Numbered from the stretch's first letter, positions 18,593-28,113 are shown. The stretch is DNA of 64,000 bases from Rhodococcus sp. H36-A4 (GCF_027158005.1 NZ_JAPVLQ010000005.1:310001-374000); one strand, 5' to 3'. Notes: generated by a model from the sequence alone, not told the origin. A program made the numbers and translations.

Positions 18593-20878
18593 TCAGTGGT
18601 GTCCGGCGTGTGCGGCGCCGGGCGCTCGGACGGTGCCCTCGGCGATCAGTGTGTCCCAATCCTTTTGGATCGCCTTCTCCGAGGCTGTGGGGATGAAACC
18701 AGCGGGCGCAAATATTCTCGACGGGACCTCGGGGTCCTCGTTGTTCGGGAGCCCGCCTGCCCGAACGGCTTTGATACACACCATGAGGCCGGCCACGGCA
18801 ACGATGAGGACCAACACCGCAAAGATGATCGACAGGGTGCCCTGGATGAAGGTGTTGCGGATGACGGCGTCGATCGCCTCGGTCGTCTTCGCGCTCTGGA
18901 ACTCGGTCAGCCCCTGAGCCTTCGCGTCTACGAAGATGCTGTGTTGCTTCCAGTAGCCGATGGCCGGGATGTCGGAGAAGATCTTTTGGTACGACGCGGT
19001 CATCGTGACGATGAGATCCCAGATCAACGGAACGCCCGGAATCCACGCCCATTTGTAGTATCCGCGCTTGACGACGATGGTCATCACGACGGTGAGTGCG
19101 ATCGCGGCAAGGAGCTGGTTGGCGATACCGAACAATGGGAACAGCGTATTGATGCCGCCGAGTGGATCGGTGACACCCATGAGCAGGATTGCACCCCACG
19201 CCGCAACAACGACGAACGAGCACAGCCACGCGCCGGGACGCCACGACGGGTCCTTGAACTTCTTCGCCGACGCGCCGGGAAGGTTGCCGATGCTGTCGGA
19301 GAGCATGAATCGTGCCACGCGGGTTCCGGCATCGACGGTGGTGAGGATGAAAAGTGCCTCGAACATGATGGCGAAGTGGTACCAGAACGATTTGAGGCTT
19401 TCGCCACCGAAGACTTGGTGCAGGACCTCGGACATTCCAAACGCGAGGGTGGGTGCGCCACCGGTGCGCGAGATGATCGATTCCTCGCCGACGGCTGTTG
19501 CGGCCTGGGTGAATTGATCGGGTGTGATGTCGGCACCACCGAGCCCGAGACCGTTCACATAGGTGGCCGCACTTTCCGCTGTTCCGCCGGTGAGTGCTTC
19601 TGGCGCATTGAGGGCGAAGTACAAATGCTGGTCGAGGATGCACGCGGTGACGAGGGCCATGATCGCGACGAACGATTCGGTGAGCATGCCGCCGTAACCG
19701 ATCATCCGCATCTGCTTTTCTTTCTCCAGCAGCTTCGGAGTCGTGCCAGAACAGATCAGTGCGTGGAAGCCGGAGAGAGCACCGCACGCAATGGTGATGA
19801 ACAGGAACGGGAAGAGTGAGCCCGAGAACGCCGGGCCGTTGCCTTCGGTCGCGAACGACGTCATGGCCGGCATCTGAATCTCCGGGCGGGCGATGAGGAT
19901 ACCGATCGCCAGTAGGGCGATGGTGCCCACTTTCATGAAGGTCGACAGGTAGTCACGTGGGGCGAGGAGCAACCACACCGGCAGGATCGATGCGGCGAGA
20001 CCGTAGCCGATGAGAAGCCAGGCGACAGTGACCTTGGAGAGTGTGAACCAGTCGGTGCCCCAGCCGGTTTCGGCGACCCAGCCGCCTGAGATGATCGCGA
20101 GCAGTAGGAGTACGACGCCGATGAGCGAGACCTCGGACACCTTGCCCGGCCGGAGAAATCGCAGGTAGACGCCCATGAAGAGCGCGATAGGAATGGTCAG
20201 CGCGATGGAGAACACGCCCCACGGGCTCTCGGCCAACGCGTTGACAACGACGAGCGCAAGTACCGCAATGATGATGATCATGATGACGAAAACGCCGATC
20301 AGAGCGGCGATTCCGCCGACGACACCGAGCTCGTCGCGAGCCATCTGGCCGAGGCTTCGTCCGCGACGACGCGTCGAGATCCACAGGACGAGGAAGTCCT
20401 GGACGGCTCCAGCGAACACGACTCCGATGATGATCCACATCGTGCCGGGTAGATAACCCATCTGGGCAGCGAGAACTGGGCCGACGAGGGGTCCCGCACC
20501 TGCAATCGCAGCGAAGTGGTGACCGAACAACACCCGACGGTCCGTCGGCATGTAGTCCTTACCGTTTTCGAGAATCTCCGCAGGGGTTGCCCGATCGTCT
20601 CGCGGATGGATGATCTTGTTCTCGATCAAGCGTGCGTAGAAACGAAAAGCGATGACGTAGGTGCACACGGCGGCAATCACGAACCACACGGCGTTGATGT
20701 TCTCGCCGCGAATAATTGCGACGACGACCCACGCGAGGCCGCCGAGCAGGCCGATCACGACGAACATCAGTCGCTTCGTCGTCGTCATCGGACTAGTGTC
20801 CACAACGCCCACCGGGGGGAGATCTGGATCCGTTTTCAACAACTCGACGTGTGGATTACCGGGCGGCTTCAGTGTCAT
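18593..20878 (-). CDS. cstA: Carbon starvation protein CstA family transporter
   Basis: 761-residue polytopic membrane protein with 16 or more hydrophobic segments. Motifs such as HFAAIAGAGPLVGPVLAAQMGY and ALSGFHALICSGTTPK are typical of the CstA/BtsT family, which import pyruvate or peptides when carbon is short. The first 30 residues are cytoplasmic and Pro-rich. The start is 24 bases from a CRP/GlxR-like palindrome (20902-20917), in keeping with cAMP-linked control of cstA in other bacteria. The YbdD partner gene follows immediately. Confidence 0.96.
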   Translation of the reverse strand: MTLKPPGNPHVELLKTDPDLPPVGVVDTSPMTTTKRLMFVVIGLLGGLAWVVVAIIRGENINAVWFVIAAVCTYVIAFRFYARLIENKIIHPRDDRATPAEILENGKDYMPTDRRVLFGHHFAAIAGAGPLVGPVLAAQMGYLPGTMWIIIGVVFAGAVQDFLVLWISTRRRGRSLGQMARDELGVVGGIAALIGVFVIMIIIIAVLALVVVNALAESPWGVFSIALTIPIALFMGVYLRFLRPGKVSEVSLIGVVLLLLAIISGGWVAETGWGTDWFTLSKVTVAWLLIGYGLAASILPVWLLLAPRDYLSTFMKVGTIALLAIGILIARPEIQMPAMTSFATEGNGPAFSGSLFPFLFITIACGALSGFHALICSGTTPKLLEKEKQMRMIGYGGMLTESFVAIMALVTACILDQHLYFALNAPEALTGGTAESAATYVNGLGLGGADITPDQFTQAATAVGEESIISRTGGAPTLAFGMSEVLHQVFGGESLKSFWYHFAIMFEALFILTTVDAGTRVARFMLSDSIGNLPGASAKKFKDPSWRPGAWLCSFVVVAAWGAILLMGVTDPLGGINTLFPLFGIANQLLAAIALTVVMTIVVKRGYYKWAWIPGVPLIWDLIVTMTASYQKIFSDIPAIGYWKQHSIFVDAKAQGLTEFQSAKTTEAIDAVIRNTFIQGTLSIIFAVLVLIVAVAGLMVCIKAVRAGGLPNNEDPEVPSRIFAPAGFIPTASEKAIQKDWDTLIAEGTVRAPGAAHAGHH

Positions 20879-20901
20879 GTGACGACTCCATGCATCGCGG
20901 A

Positions 20902-20917
20902 TGTGACTGTGATCACC
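20902..20917. promoter_or_regulatory. CRP/GlxR-type operator upstream of cstA
   Basis: TGTGACTGTGATCACC matches the CRP-family consensus TGTGA-N6-TCACA at nine of the ten defined positions. It lies 24-39 bases before the cstA start codon, on the side from which cstA is transcribed. The CRP-family regulator GlxR or Cmr/Crp of actinobacteria binds such sites. Whether it activates or represses cannot be told because the promoter is not certain. Confidence 0.6.
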
Positions 20918-21052
20918 CTATGTGCGCGGATGGCACGCGTCGGGGATTTCTGTGATTGCCATGGGCCCGAAGGTCGTCAATGTGCGCCGAGCGGTACCGG
21001 CACCGACTTCGTCGTATTGTTTGTCCTTCATCGATCATCGGGGGATTTCACA

Positions 21053-21379
21053 ATGTCAGGTCCGTACGAGCAGCCCCAGTACCAACAGCAGCCATATCCG
21101 ACCGCGCAGCCCTATTCACAGCCCTACGCGCAGCCACCACTGATGCCGCCGTCCAATGCGGGTTGGGCAGTGGTTGCTGTCATCTTCTTCTGGCCGCTGG
21201 CGATCTCGGCGTTCAACCATGCATTGAAGGTTCATCCCCTGTGGTTGATCGGGGACATTCAGGGCGCGGAGTACTCCTCGAAGCGCGCCGGTTTCTTCGG
21301 CAAGCTGTCACTCGGGCTCTTTTTCGGCTTCTTCCTGCTGTACATCCTGTTCATCGCGCTGATCGTCGCCAACAGCTAG
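21053..21379 (+). CDS. CD225/dispanin family small membrane protein
   Basis: 108 residues. The first 38 are rich in Gln, Pro and Tyr (PYEQPQYQQQPY and similar) and the rest holds two hydrophobic segments (about 40-60 and 85-107) joined by a basic loop, the layout of bacterial CD225/dispanin proteins. The role in bacteria is unknown; neighbours give no clue. ATG 21053 gives the Pro/Gln-rich N-terminus usual for the group. A longer open frame upstream lacks family sequence and would overlap the cstA control region. Confidence 0.75.
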   Translation: MSGPYEQPQYQQQPYPTAQPYSQPYAQPPLMPPSNAGWAVVAVIFFWPLAISAFNHALKVHPLWLIGDIQGAEYSSKRAGFFGKLSLGLFFGFFLLYILFIALIVANS

Positions 21380-21436
21380 CGGTTGTCAGGGGTCTGACGG
21401 CTCTTGTTGGGCGCGAAGCGTTTTAGTATCGCTCGC

Positions 21437-22234
21437 ATGGACACACTCGGACTCGGCAGGATCGGTTTCTCCATCGGGGTCTCTCCCTCGTATCTCGAAG
21501 GTGCTCGTGAGTTGGAGTCGCTCGGTTACAGCGCCCTGTGGTTGCCCGGTGGCCAAATCGACCGGCTCGACCGTCTCGCCGATCTCGTGCACGCGACCGA
21601 GTCGGTGAAAGTCGTGCCCGGCATCGTCCCGGTCGACCGCTTCAGCGCGTCGGCTACGGCTCAGCTGTACAACGAACTCGAGGACTCGGGGCGATTCGTT
21701 CTCGGGCTGGGTGGTCCACAGGCAGCCCGTCCTCTTGCAGGATTGAGTGCATACCTCGACGAACTCGACGTCCCCTCAGATCGAGTAATTCTCGCAGCGC
21801 TCGGTCCCAAGAAGCTGGAGATGGCTCGACGTCGAGCGGCCGGTGCGGTGGCCTTGTTGGTGACCTCGGAGTACACAGAGACAGCGCGGGCACTCCTCGG
21901 GCCGGATCGAACGTTGGTGGTCGACCAATTCGTCGTGCTGGAGAAGGATCCCGGGCGTGCCCGCACGATCGCCCGGGAGCCGTTGTCTTTTCTGGCGACC
22001 GTGGATGGCTACCGCCAGAACTTTCTTCGTATGGGCTTCACCAGCGACGATGTCGATCAGCTCAGCGACAAGCTGGTCGATGCCGTGGTCGCGTGGGGGA
22101 CCGTCGAGGACATCGCTGAACGCGTCGATGCACACCTGCGGGCGGGGGCCGACCATGTCGTCTTGGCCCCGTTGGGCTCTCCGGCCGTCGCTGCTGGCCG
22201 GGCACTGTCGGGGCTGGTGATGCATCCAAAGTAG
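21437..22234 (+). CDS. LLM-class F420-dependent oxidoreductase
   Basis: 265-residue TIM-barrel protein of the luciferase-like monooxygenase superfamily, closest in feel to the TIGR03620-type F420-dependent subgroup. Visible features are ELESLGYSALWLPGG near the N-terminus, VVPGIVPVDRFSA, FVLGLGGPQAARPL and the C-terminal ADHVVLAPLG. F420 use is inferred from the subgroup and from fbiC in the same window; the substrate is unknown. TAGTAT at 21424-21429 is seven bases before the ATG, a leaderless-type start. ychF follows 12 bp after the stop. Confidence 0.82.
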   Translation: MDTLGLGRIGFSIGVSPSYLEGARELESLGYSALWLPGGQIDRLDRLADLVHATESVKVVPGIVPVDRFSASATAQLYNELEDSGRFVLGLGGPQAARPLAGLSAYLDELDVPSDRVILAALGPKKLEMARRRAAGAVALLVTSEYTETARALLGPDRTLVVDQFVVLEKDPGRARTIAREPLSFLATVDGYRQNFLRMGFTSDDVDQLSDKLVDAVVAWGTVEDIAERVDAHLRAGADHVVLAPLGSPAVAAGRALSGLVMHPK

Positions 22235-22246
22235 ACTCCATAGACC

Positions 22247-23326
22247 GTGAGCCTCACCCTCGGAATCGTCGGACTGCCCAACGTCGGCAAGTCCACCCTG
22301 TTCAATGCGCTGACCAACAACGATGTGCTGGCCGCGAACTACCCGTTCGCGACCATCGAGCCCAATGTCGGCGTCGTTGCGCTGCCTGACCCGCGGCTGG
22401 GCAAGCTCGCCGAGGTCTTCGGTTCGGAGAAGCTGGTGCCCGCGCTGGTGTCGTTCGTCGACATCGCAGGGATCGTCAAGGGTGCCTCCGAGGGTGCCGG
22501 ACTCGGTAACAAATTCCTCGCGAACATCCGCGAAGCCGACGCCATCTGCCAGGTCGTCCGCGTCTTCGCTGACGACGACGTGGTGCACGTCGACGGCCGT
22601 GTCGATCCGTCCGCCGACATCGAGGTCATCGAAACCGAACTGGCCATCGCCGACCTGCAGACCTTGGAGAAGGCAATCCCGCGCGTGGAGAAGGAAGCGC
22701 GGATCAAGAAGGATCGCAAGCCTGCGCTCGATGCCGCCATTGCCGCCCAGGCAGTGCTCAACGAGGGCAAGACATTGTTCTCGCAGAAGGACAAGCTGGA
22801 CTTCGAGCTGCTCAAGGAATTCCAGCTCCTCACCACCAAGCCGTTCCTCTACGTCTTCAACGCCGACGAGAGTGTGCTCACCGACGACGCGAAGGTCGGC
22901 GAACTCGCCCGCCTCGTCGCACCCGCAGACGCCGTGTTCCTCGACGCGAAAATCGAGTCCGAACTGCTCGAACTCGACGCCGAATCTGCCGCGGAACTGC
23001 TCGAATCCGTCGGCCAGACAGAACCGGGTCTCGACGCCCTGGCTCGCGCCGGCTTCCACACCCTCGGGTTGCAGACCTACCTGACCGCAGGGCCGAAAGA
23101 GGCCCGCGCGTGGACGATCAACAAGGGTGCCACCGCGCCTCAGGCTGCAGGAGTCATCCACACCGACTTCGAGCGCGGGTTCATCAAGGCCGAGGTCGTC
23201 AGCTTCGACGACCTCATCGAGGCCGGATCCATGGCCGCAGCCAAAGCTGCAGGCAAAGTCCGGATCGAAGGCAAGGAATACGTCATGGTCGACGGGGATG
23301 TAGTGGAGTTCCGCTTCAACGTGTAG
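22247..23326 (+). CDS. ychF: Redox-regulated ATPase YchF
   Basis: 359-residue Obg-family P-loop protein that, unlike most of its relatives, binds ATP; it associates with ribosomes and the oxidative-stress response in E. coli. Motifs are GLPNVGKSTLFNAL (G1), FATIEPNVG (G2 region), DIAGIVKGASEG (G3), NADE in place of the GTP-specifying NKxD, and a C-terminal TGS domain (AWTINKGATAPQAAG ... FERGFIKAEV). GTG start. The order corresponds to Rv1112 after the ispH block. Confidence 0.96.
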   Translation: MSLTLGIVGLPNVGKSTLFNALTNNDVLAANYPFATIEPNVGVVALPDPRLGKLAEVFGSEKLVPALVSFVDIAGIVKGASEGAGLGNKFLANIREADAICQVVRVFADDDVVHVDGRVDPSADIEVIETELAIADLQTLEKAIPRVEKEARIKKDRKPALDAAIAAQAVLNEGKTLFSQKDKLDFELLKEFQLLTTKPFLYVFNADESVLTDDAKVGELARLVAPADAVFLDAKIESELLELDAESAAELLESVGQTEPGLDALARAGFHTLGLQTYLTAGPKEARAWTINKGATAPQAAGVIHTDFERGFIKAEVVSFDDLIEAGSMAAAKAAGKVRIEGKEYVMVDGDVVEFRFNV

Positions 23327-23469
23327 GCATCAGCGCGCGCGGTGACACTGGCGTCGTTGGGGCCTGGACTGAAATAGCCTCTGGTGGTACTCGCAAAGCT
23401 AGAGGTATGCCAGGGCCGCGGCGACGACTGCCGGAGTCCGGCGCAGCCAGCGATCGAGCATCGAATACT

Positions 23470-23525
23470 GAGGTAGTACCTCGTTCGTCAGATGTAGTAC
23501 TGCAGATGGATGTGCAGTGGAGTAC
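23470..23525. promoter_or_regulatory. Cluster of GTAGTAC-type repeats upstream of membrane protein gene
   Basis: GTAGTAC occurs at 23473-23479, within the 13-base palindrome GAGGTAGTACCTC (23470-23482), and again at 23494-23500, 21 bases on; GGAGTAC follows at 23519-23525. The set lies 36-90 bases before the ATG of the gene at 23561 in an otherwise empty 234-base gap. The near-helical spacing fits an operator, but no regulator is known. Confidence 0.3.
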
Positions 23526-23560
23526 CTGCTGATTGGCTCTCTCCCGGAAGGGAGTCGTCA

Positions 23561-24355
23561 ATGAGTAGGTCCATCAACCGAAGCCGCTGGTCGATCTTTG
23601 CGTTGTCATGCGCCGGAGCGGCATTGGTGCCCGCGTTCGTTCTGGGCCCGTCCGCGTTGTTACGCGGACGCTATCCGCAGTTCCAGGATCAATCCGTCAT
23701 GAGTGAACTGCTCGGCCGCGGCTTGGTCGACTACTGGGGTAGCGGAGTCCGCACCTATCCTCCCGGCTTGGCGGAGATGGTGGACTACTGGTTCGAGTGG
23801 CACGCGATCAAGATCGTCATCTCGGTGCTGCTGACCGCAGTTCTGGGTCTGCTCGCGGCGACTCTGTGGCGGCGATCTCTGACGGCCGGCAAAGGTTGCG
23901 TGGTCGCGGCGGCCACTACGACTGTGCTGTCATTGTTTTCGGTGTTTCTGGCTGTGCTCAACATCCAGTCGACGGTCGCACCCGTAGTCGCGCTGCTTCC
24001 GATGCTCTCCGCTGACAACGCGGACGGGCAGACAGCGCAGTCTCTGATCGAGAACGGTGTGCAGAGCGGAAACTCCAGGCTGCCACTGCTCGAGCTGCTC
24101 ACACAGGTCGAGCACTACTACTGGGCGGTGATTGTCGCTACCGCCGTGGTGATCGCTGTAGTCGCTACCGGAACCGTCATCGCCTTCCGACGCTACAGAT
24201 CGTCGGACACGACAAACGGTGCCCACCGTCGGATGTTCGTGGCCCTCGGATCGCTCGGTGCTGTGATGACCATTGCGATGGCGCTGCTGTTCGTCGCGGC
24301 CGTCGTTGCGGTCGTCGATCCAGGAGAAGCCCTGCTCGGCGCGGTCGGCCTGTGA
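23561..24355 (+). CDS. Hypothetical four-helix membrane protein
   Basis: 264 residues, family not recognised. Four hydrophobic segments are seen at about 10-32, 85-107, 118-142 and 185-210, with a fifth near the C-terminus (230-255); the loop between the first two contains LLGRGLVDYWGSG. The layout resembles small actinobacterial integral membrane proteins with no enzyme motif. ATG 23561 has a purine-rich ribosome site (GGAAGGGAG) just before it. It stands alone between ychF and the opposite-strand winged-helix gene. Confidence 0.65.
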   Translation: MSRSINRSRWSIFALSCAGAALVPAFVLGPSALLRGRYPQFQDQSVMSELLGRGLVDYWGSGVRTYPPGLAEMVDYWFEWHAIKIVISVLLTAVLGLLAATLWRRSLTAGKGCVVAAATTTVLSLFSVFLAVLNIQSTVAPVVALLPMLSADNADGQTAQSLIENGVQSGNSRLPLLELLTQVEHYYWAVIVATAVVIAVVATGTVIAFRRYRSSDTTNGAHRRMFVALGSLGAVMTIAMALLFVAAVVAVVDPGEALLGAVGL

Positions 24356-24528
24356 CTCTATTGCCGGCTGCGATCGCGGGCACGTGCACGAGACTGGCCG
24401 ATCGCAAGGACGGTCAACGCGACCCCAAGAGTGCACTCAGAACGCCAGAAGACGACTGCAATCAGAGGTGAGACTCCAGGAAATCGGACGTAACTGTGGT
24501 GCTGCCGTCACAACTTCAGAGCTGACCG

Positions 24529-25695
24529 CTACTTCTTACCCCGAAGCCGCTTCTCCAGCGGGGTCGGGAAACTCGGGACAACCGCGCTCTCGTCGAGCAG
24601 GTCGGTGATCCTTCCTGCCTCCGCGGCAATTGCCTCGACTCCCGAACCGACCTCCTCGAACAGTTCGGTCACGACCTCACCGGCGGGCGTGACGGCCCAG
24701 CCACCGACGATGCGGCCATCCGACCAGATCGTCGGACCGATGTTGCCGTACGAGTCGAACAGTGGAGCTTTGTGTTCGCCGAGGTACCAGTTGCGGTGCT
24801 TCCACCCCATCGGTGTGGGATCGAGCGCGGGAAGCAGCATCACACCGGTCCCGCCCTTCTGCATGACGGTGTCGGCCAGCATGATCCCGTCGCCGGCGTC
24901 GAGTTCTACTTCGACGGTGTCGAGGCCGGCAACTGCGGCTCGCGTCTGAGTTTTGTTCCACCCGGTCCACCACTGAACATCGTCGAGCGTTGCTGGTGCG
25001 AACACGTCGAGCCAGCGTCGTGCAAGCTCGCGGCGGCTCTCGGCCTCGTCGAGGTGGGGAATTCCTTCGGGCCACCACTGATCGATCGGTGCCCACGAGT
25101 GCCTGCGTGATGTCCATGCGCCGCGGGGTTCGACGCGCACCATGCGTCCTTCGGCGGCCATCATCGACAACACCTGCGAAGTCACATAACGCTTGACGTC
25201 GTACGCCTTGTCGGTCGTGGGAAGTAGAGCGGTTCTCAGTAGCGGCGCCGCAGCCGACAACTCCGCACCCGTCGCCGAGCCGGCGGCCCTCAACGCGTCC
25301 TCTGCCTGTTTCTCGACGGCATCGAGCCAACCCGGCACATCCTCGATGACGGGCTCGGTCGGAAGCGTCGATACCTCTTTGATCAGTCTCGCGCGCATCG
25401 TTCGGGCCACCCCGACGCTTGCTGCCGCATGGATGATCGGGACGTCGTCGTGTGCGACTACGAACAGGCTGCGGCGCATTGCCATGAGCCGCACAAGGTT
25501 TCGGCGGTCGTACATGGCGGTGCGGACATCTTCGATGGACAGCGATCGGGCGCGGGCGAGCACCGACAGATACACCGTCGCAGGGTCGGTAGCGTGCAAG
25601 GCCAGCAGTGAGGAGACGACGTCCTCGGCGGTGGGGGAGTCCGCGAAGTGGCGAGCGGCCAGGTGGGCACGGCGCTGGGCGTCGGTGATCTTCAC
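24529..25695 (-). CDS. Winged helix DNA-binding domain-containing protein
   Basis: 388 residues matching the actinobacterial winged-helix family (PF06224, HTH_42; related to the AlkZ/YcaQ glycosylases). The N-terminus RRAHLAARHF, the LLALHATDPATVYLSV stretch near 30-50 and WWTGWNKTQTRAAV in the C-terminal half are typical. AlkZ-type enzymes unhook crosslinks or remove bulky alkyl bases, but most members are uncharacterised, so a repair role is only possible. Start is GTG 25695; the longer open frame upstream covers the divergent amylosucrase-like gene. C-terminus ends in a basic RGKK. Confidence 0.82.
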   Translation of the reverse strand: MKITDAQRRAHLAARHFADSPTAEDVVSSLLALHATDPATVYLSVLARARSLSIEDVRTAMYDRRNLVRLMAMRRSLFVVAHDDVPIIHAAASVGVARTMRARLIKEVSTLPTEPVIEDVPGWLDAVEKQAEDALRAAGSATGAELSAAAPLLRTALLPTTDKAYDVKRYVTSQVLSMMAAEGRMVRVEPRGAWTSRRHSWAPIDQWWPEGIPHLDEAESRRELARRWLDVFAPATLDDVQWWTGWNKTQTRAAVAGLDTVEVELDAGDGIMLADTVMQKGGTGVMLLPALDPTPMGWKHRNWYLGEHKAPLFDSYGNIGPTIWSDGRIVGGWAVTPAGEVVTELFEEVGSGVEAIAAEAGRITDLLDESAVVPSFPTPLEKRLRGKK

Positions 25696-25773
25696 TCCGA
25701 CAGTGTGCCTCTCCGATCTCGAGGGCATCGGATCTGGAGGGCATCGACAGTGCCGTCGTGCCATGATGCATGC

Positions 25774-27675
25774 ATGGTTGTCCCGCCGGCCCACTCCGCA
25801 GCTACGCGCCAGATCCTGGCGGGACTCCCGGCTCATCGACGAGAAACTTTCCAGCTCAGGTACGAACTGTGGTGGCCCGATCTGCACGACGCCGTCACCG
25901 CGATCTATCCGGACCCCGACGCCGTAGTGTCGCGCCTGGTGGAAGCTGCTGCTGCCGGCTTTGCGCAGCGCCCTGCGGAGTTGCACCGGTTGGACGAGCG
26001 CAGGCTTCTACGGCCCGACTGGTTTCAACGGCCGAATATGTTCGGCTACGCCTGTTATGTCGATCGGTACGGCGACACCTTGGCGGGTCTCGGGCAGCGA
26101 CTCGATCATCTCACCGACCTGGGAGTGACGTATCTGCACCTGATGCCGCTACTGGCTACGCGGCCGGGCGACAACGACGGTGGCTATGCGGTCACCGACT
26201 ACCGATTGGTCCGCCCCGACCTGGGAACCAACGAGGACCTGAGCGCACTCGCGAGAACGCTACGTGAGCGCGACATCAGCCTCGTCGTCGATCTCGTCGT
26301 CAATCATGTTGCCCGCGAGCATGAATGGGCTGAGAAGGCGCGTTCTGGCGACCAGAGATTCCGTGACTACTTCTTGATCTACCCGGATCGAAGTACACCG
26401 GATTCGTTCGAACGGACGCTGCCCGAGGTGTTTCCCGACTTCGCGCCGGGCAGCTTCACCTTCGACGACCGCATGGGGGAGTGGGTGTGGACCACTTTCA
26501 ACGAATGGCAATGGGACTTGAACTGGGCCAATCCGAATGTGTTGCTCGAGTTTGCAGACATCGTCATGCACCTTGCGAACCTCGGTGTGGAAGTTCTTCG
26601 GTTGGACGCGATCGCGTTCCTGTGGAAGCGACTCGGAACCAATTGTCAGAATCAGCCCGAGGTCCACGCCATCACCCAGGCCCTGCGGGCAACGGCACGG
26701 CTCGCTGCGCCGTCCGTGCTGTTCAAGGCCGAAGCGATCGTCGGGCCCCGAGATCTGATGCCCTACCTGGGTCTGGGCCCGCACACCGGTCGGGTCTCCG
26801 ACATCGCGTACCACAACAGTCTGATGGTGCAGGTGTGGTCGATGCTGGCGACCGGCAGTACAGCCCTGGCTCGGCACGCCCTCGCCTCGCTGCCCCCGAC
26901 ACCGCCGAGCGGCACCTGGGTGACGTACGTCCGATGCCACGACGACATCGGCTGGGCGATCGACGACGGCGACGCCACCGCGCTGGGGTTGACGGGCGCA
27001 GGGCACCGTCACTTTCTCGCCGAGTGGTACAGCGGTGAATTCGATGGCTCCTGGGCCGAAGGACTCGTATTTCAGCACAACGAAGAGACCGATGACCGCC
27101 GAATCAGCGGCACCGCAGCAGCATTGAGTGGACTCGGCCCGTCGCGGCTGGATCCGGACGGAGCGTTCGCCCGCATCTTTCTCGCGTACGCCGTCATCTC
27201 GGTGTGGGGTGGCATCCCCGTCGTGTGGAGCGGAGATGAGCTGGGATCCCCCGGTGACGCGGAGTGGGCCGCCGAACCCGGGCACGGCGACGACAATCGC
27301 TGGGTCCACCGTCCCCGCATCACCGACGAAGACCGTGCACGACGCCTGATAGCCGGCACCGACGAGCAGCGAGTGTTCGACGGGATCGCACGTATCGCCA
27401 GAATCCGCGCAGGTCTGCCGATGTTGCACGCAGAGGCGCCGGTGGACCTGCCGACCGACTTCGACGACGGCCTCTTGGTGGTCCGTCGACGCCACCCCAG
27501 TGGCACCCTTCTCGCACTGTTCAACATGACCGCCGAGCATCGGCCGTTTCCGTATTCGCATGTGCTCGATCTCGGTGTCGAACACCCTCGGGAAGTCCTC
27601 GCGCAGCACGATGTGGTGGCCGACGAGTTCGGTTCGGTATGGATGCCGCCCTACGCCGCATGGTGGATCATCTGA
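25774..27675 (+). CDS. Amylosucrase-like glycoside hydrolase family 13 enzyme
   Basis: 633 residues with the amylosucrase (GH13_4) layout: helical N-terminal domain (to about 85), then the (beta/alpha)8 barrel. Catalytic residues are in place: nucleophile Asp278 in RLDAIAF, acid/base Glu320 in FKAEAI, and Asp390 in RCHDDIGW, close in number to the Neisseria enzyme. Family members use sucrose to build alpha-1,4-glucan or transfer glucose; hydrolysis or trehalose-type chemistry is possible. ATG 25774 removes a doubtful 42-residue extension that overlaps the divergent gene. No sugar transporter lies beside it. Confidence 0.85.
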   Translation: MVVPPAHSAATRQILAGLPAHRRETFQLRYELWWPDLHDAVTAIYPDPDAVVSRLVEAAAAGFAQRPAELHRLDERRLLRPDWFQRPNMFGYACYVDRYGDTLAGLGQRLDHLTDLGVTYLHLMPLLATRPGDNDGGYAVTDYRLVRPDLGTNEDLSALARTLRERDISLVVDLVVNHVAREHEWAEKARSGDQRFRDYFLIYPDRSTPDSFERTLPEVFPDFAPGSFTFDDRMGEWVWTTFNEWQWDLNWANPNVLLEFADIVMHLANLGVEVLRLDAIAFLWKRLGTNCQNQPEVHAITQALRATARLAAPSVLFKAEAIVGPRDLMPYLGLGPHTGRVSDIAYHNSLMVQVWSMLATGSTALARHALASLPPTPPSGTWVTYVRCHDDIGWAIDDGDATALGLTGAGHRHFLAEWYSGEFDGSWAEGLVFQHNEETDDRRISGTAAALSGLGPSRLDPDGAFARIFLAYAVISVWGGIPVVWSGDELGSPGDAEWAAEPGHGDDNRWVHRPRITDEDRARRLIAGTDEQRVFDGIARIARIRAGLPMLHAEAPVDLPTDFDDGLLVVRRRHPSGTLLALFNMTAEHRPFPYSHVLDLGVEHPREVLAQHDVVADEFGSVWMPPYAAWWII

Positions 27676-27742
27676 CTGCGGGTATCACCGGAACCGCAGC
27701 CCTTCGGCCACTGGAAACATTCTTTTCATTACGCTGTCACCT

Positions 27743-28105
27743 ATGACACGACCTGCGATCGACTTGGACTACATCGTCCTCGACTGCCCCGACACCGCAG
27801 CCCTGGCCGCGTTCTACGGCGAGATGCTCGGGTGGGACATCGTCCGGTCGGAGAAGGATTGGACAATTCTCCAAGGCCCGGGCAATCTCCGATTGGCGTT
27901 TCAACAGGCCGAAGACTTCGTTCCGCTGAAATGGCCGTCGGAGGGGATCAAGAGTCACTTGGATCTGGTCGTCGACGACATGGCCGCCTCCGAGGAGTAC
28001 GTAGTGGGGCTCGGCGCCACGAAAGTGACCGGGCCACTCGATCAGCCGAGTTTCACCGTGTTCCGGGACCCCGTCGGTCATCTCTTCTGTCTGTGCCTGC
28101 GTTGA
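27743..28105 (+). CDS. VOC (glyoxalase/bleomycin-resistance fold) protein
   Basis: 120-residue single-domain protein of the vicinal oxygen chelate superfamily. It has the DYIVLDCPDTAALAAFYGEMLGW opening in pieces, the RLAFQQ middle strand, HLDLVVDDM, and the final FTVFRDPVGHLFCLC strand pair. Substrate unknown; many actinobacterial paralogues exist. TACGCT at 27730-27735 is seven bases before the ATG, suggesting a leaderless mRNA. It converges with the hydrolase gene, 8 bp apart. Confidence 0.88.
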   Translation: MTRPAIDLDYIVLDCPDTAALAAFYGEMLGWDIVRSEKDWTILQGPGNLRLAFQQAEDFVPLKWPSEGIKSHLDLVVDDMAASEEYVVGLGATKVTGPLDQPSFTVFRDPVGHLFCLCLR

Positions 28106-28113
28106 CCTGAAAG

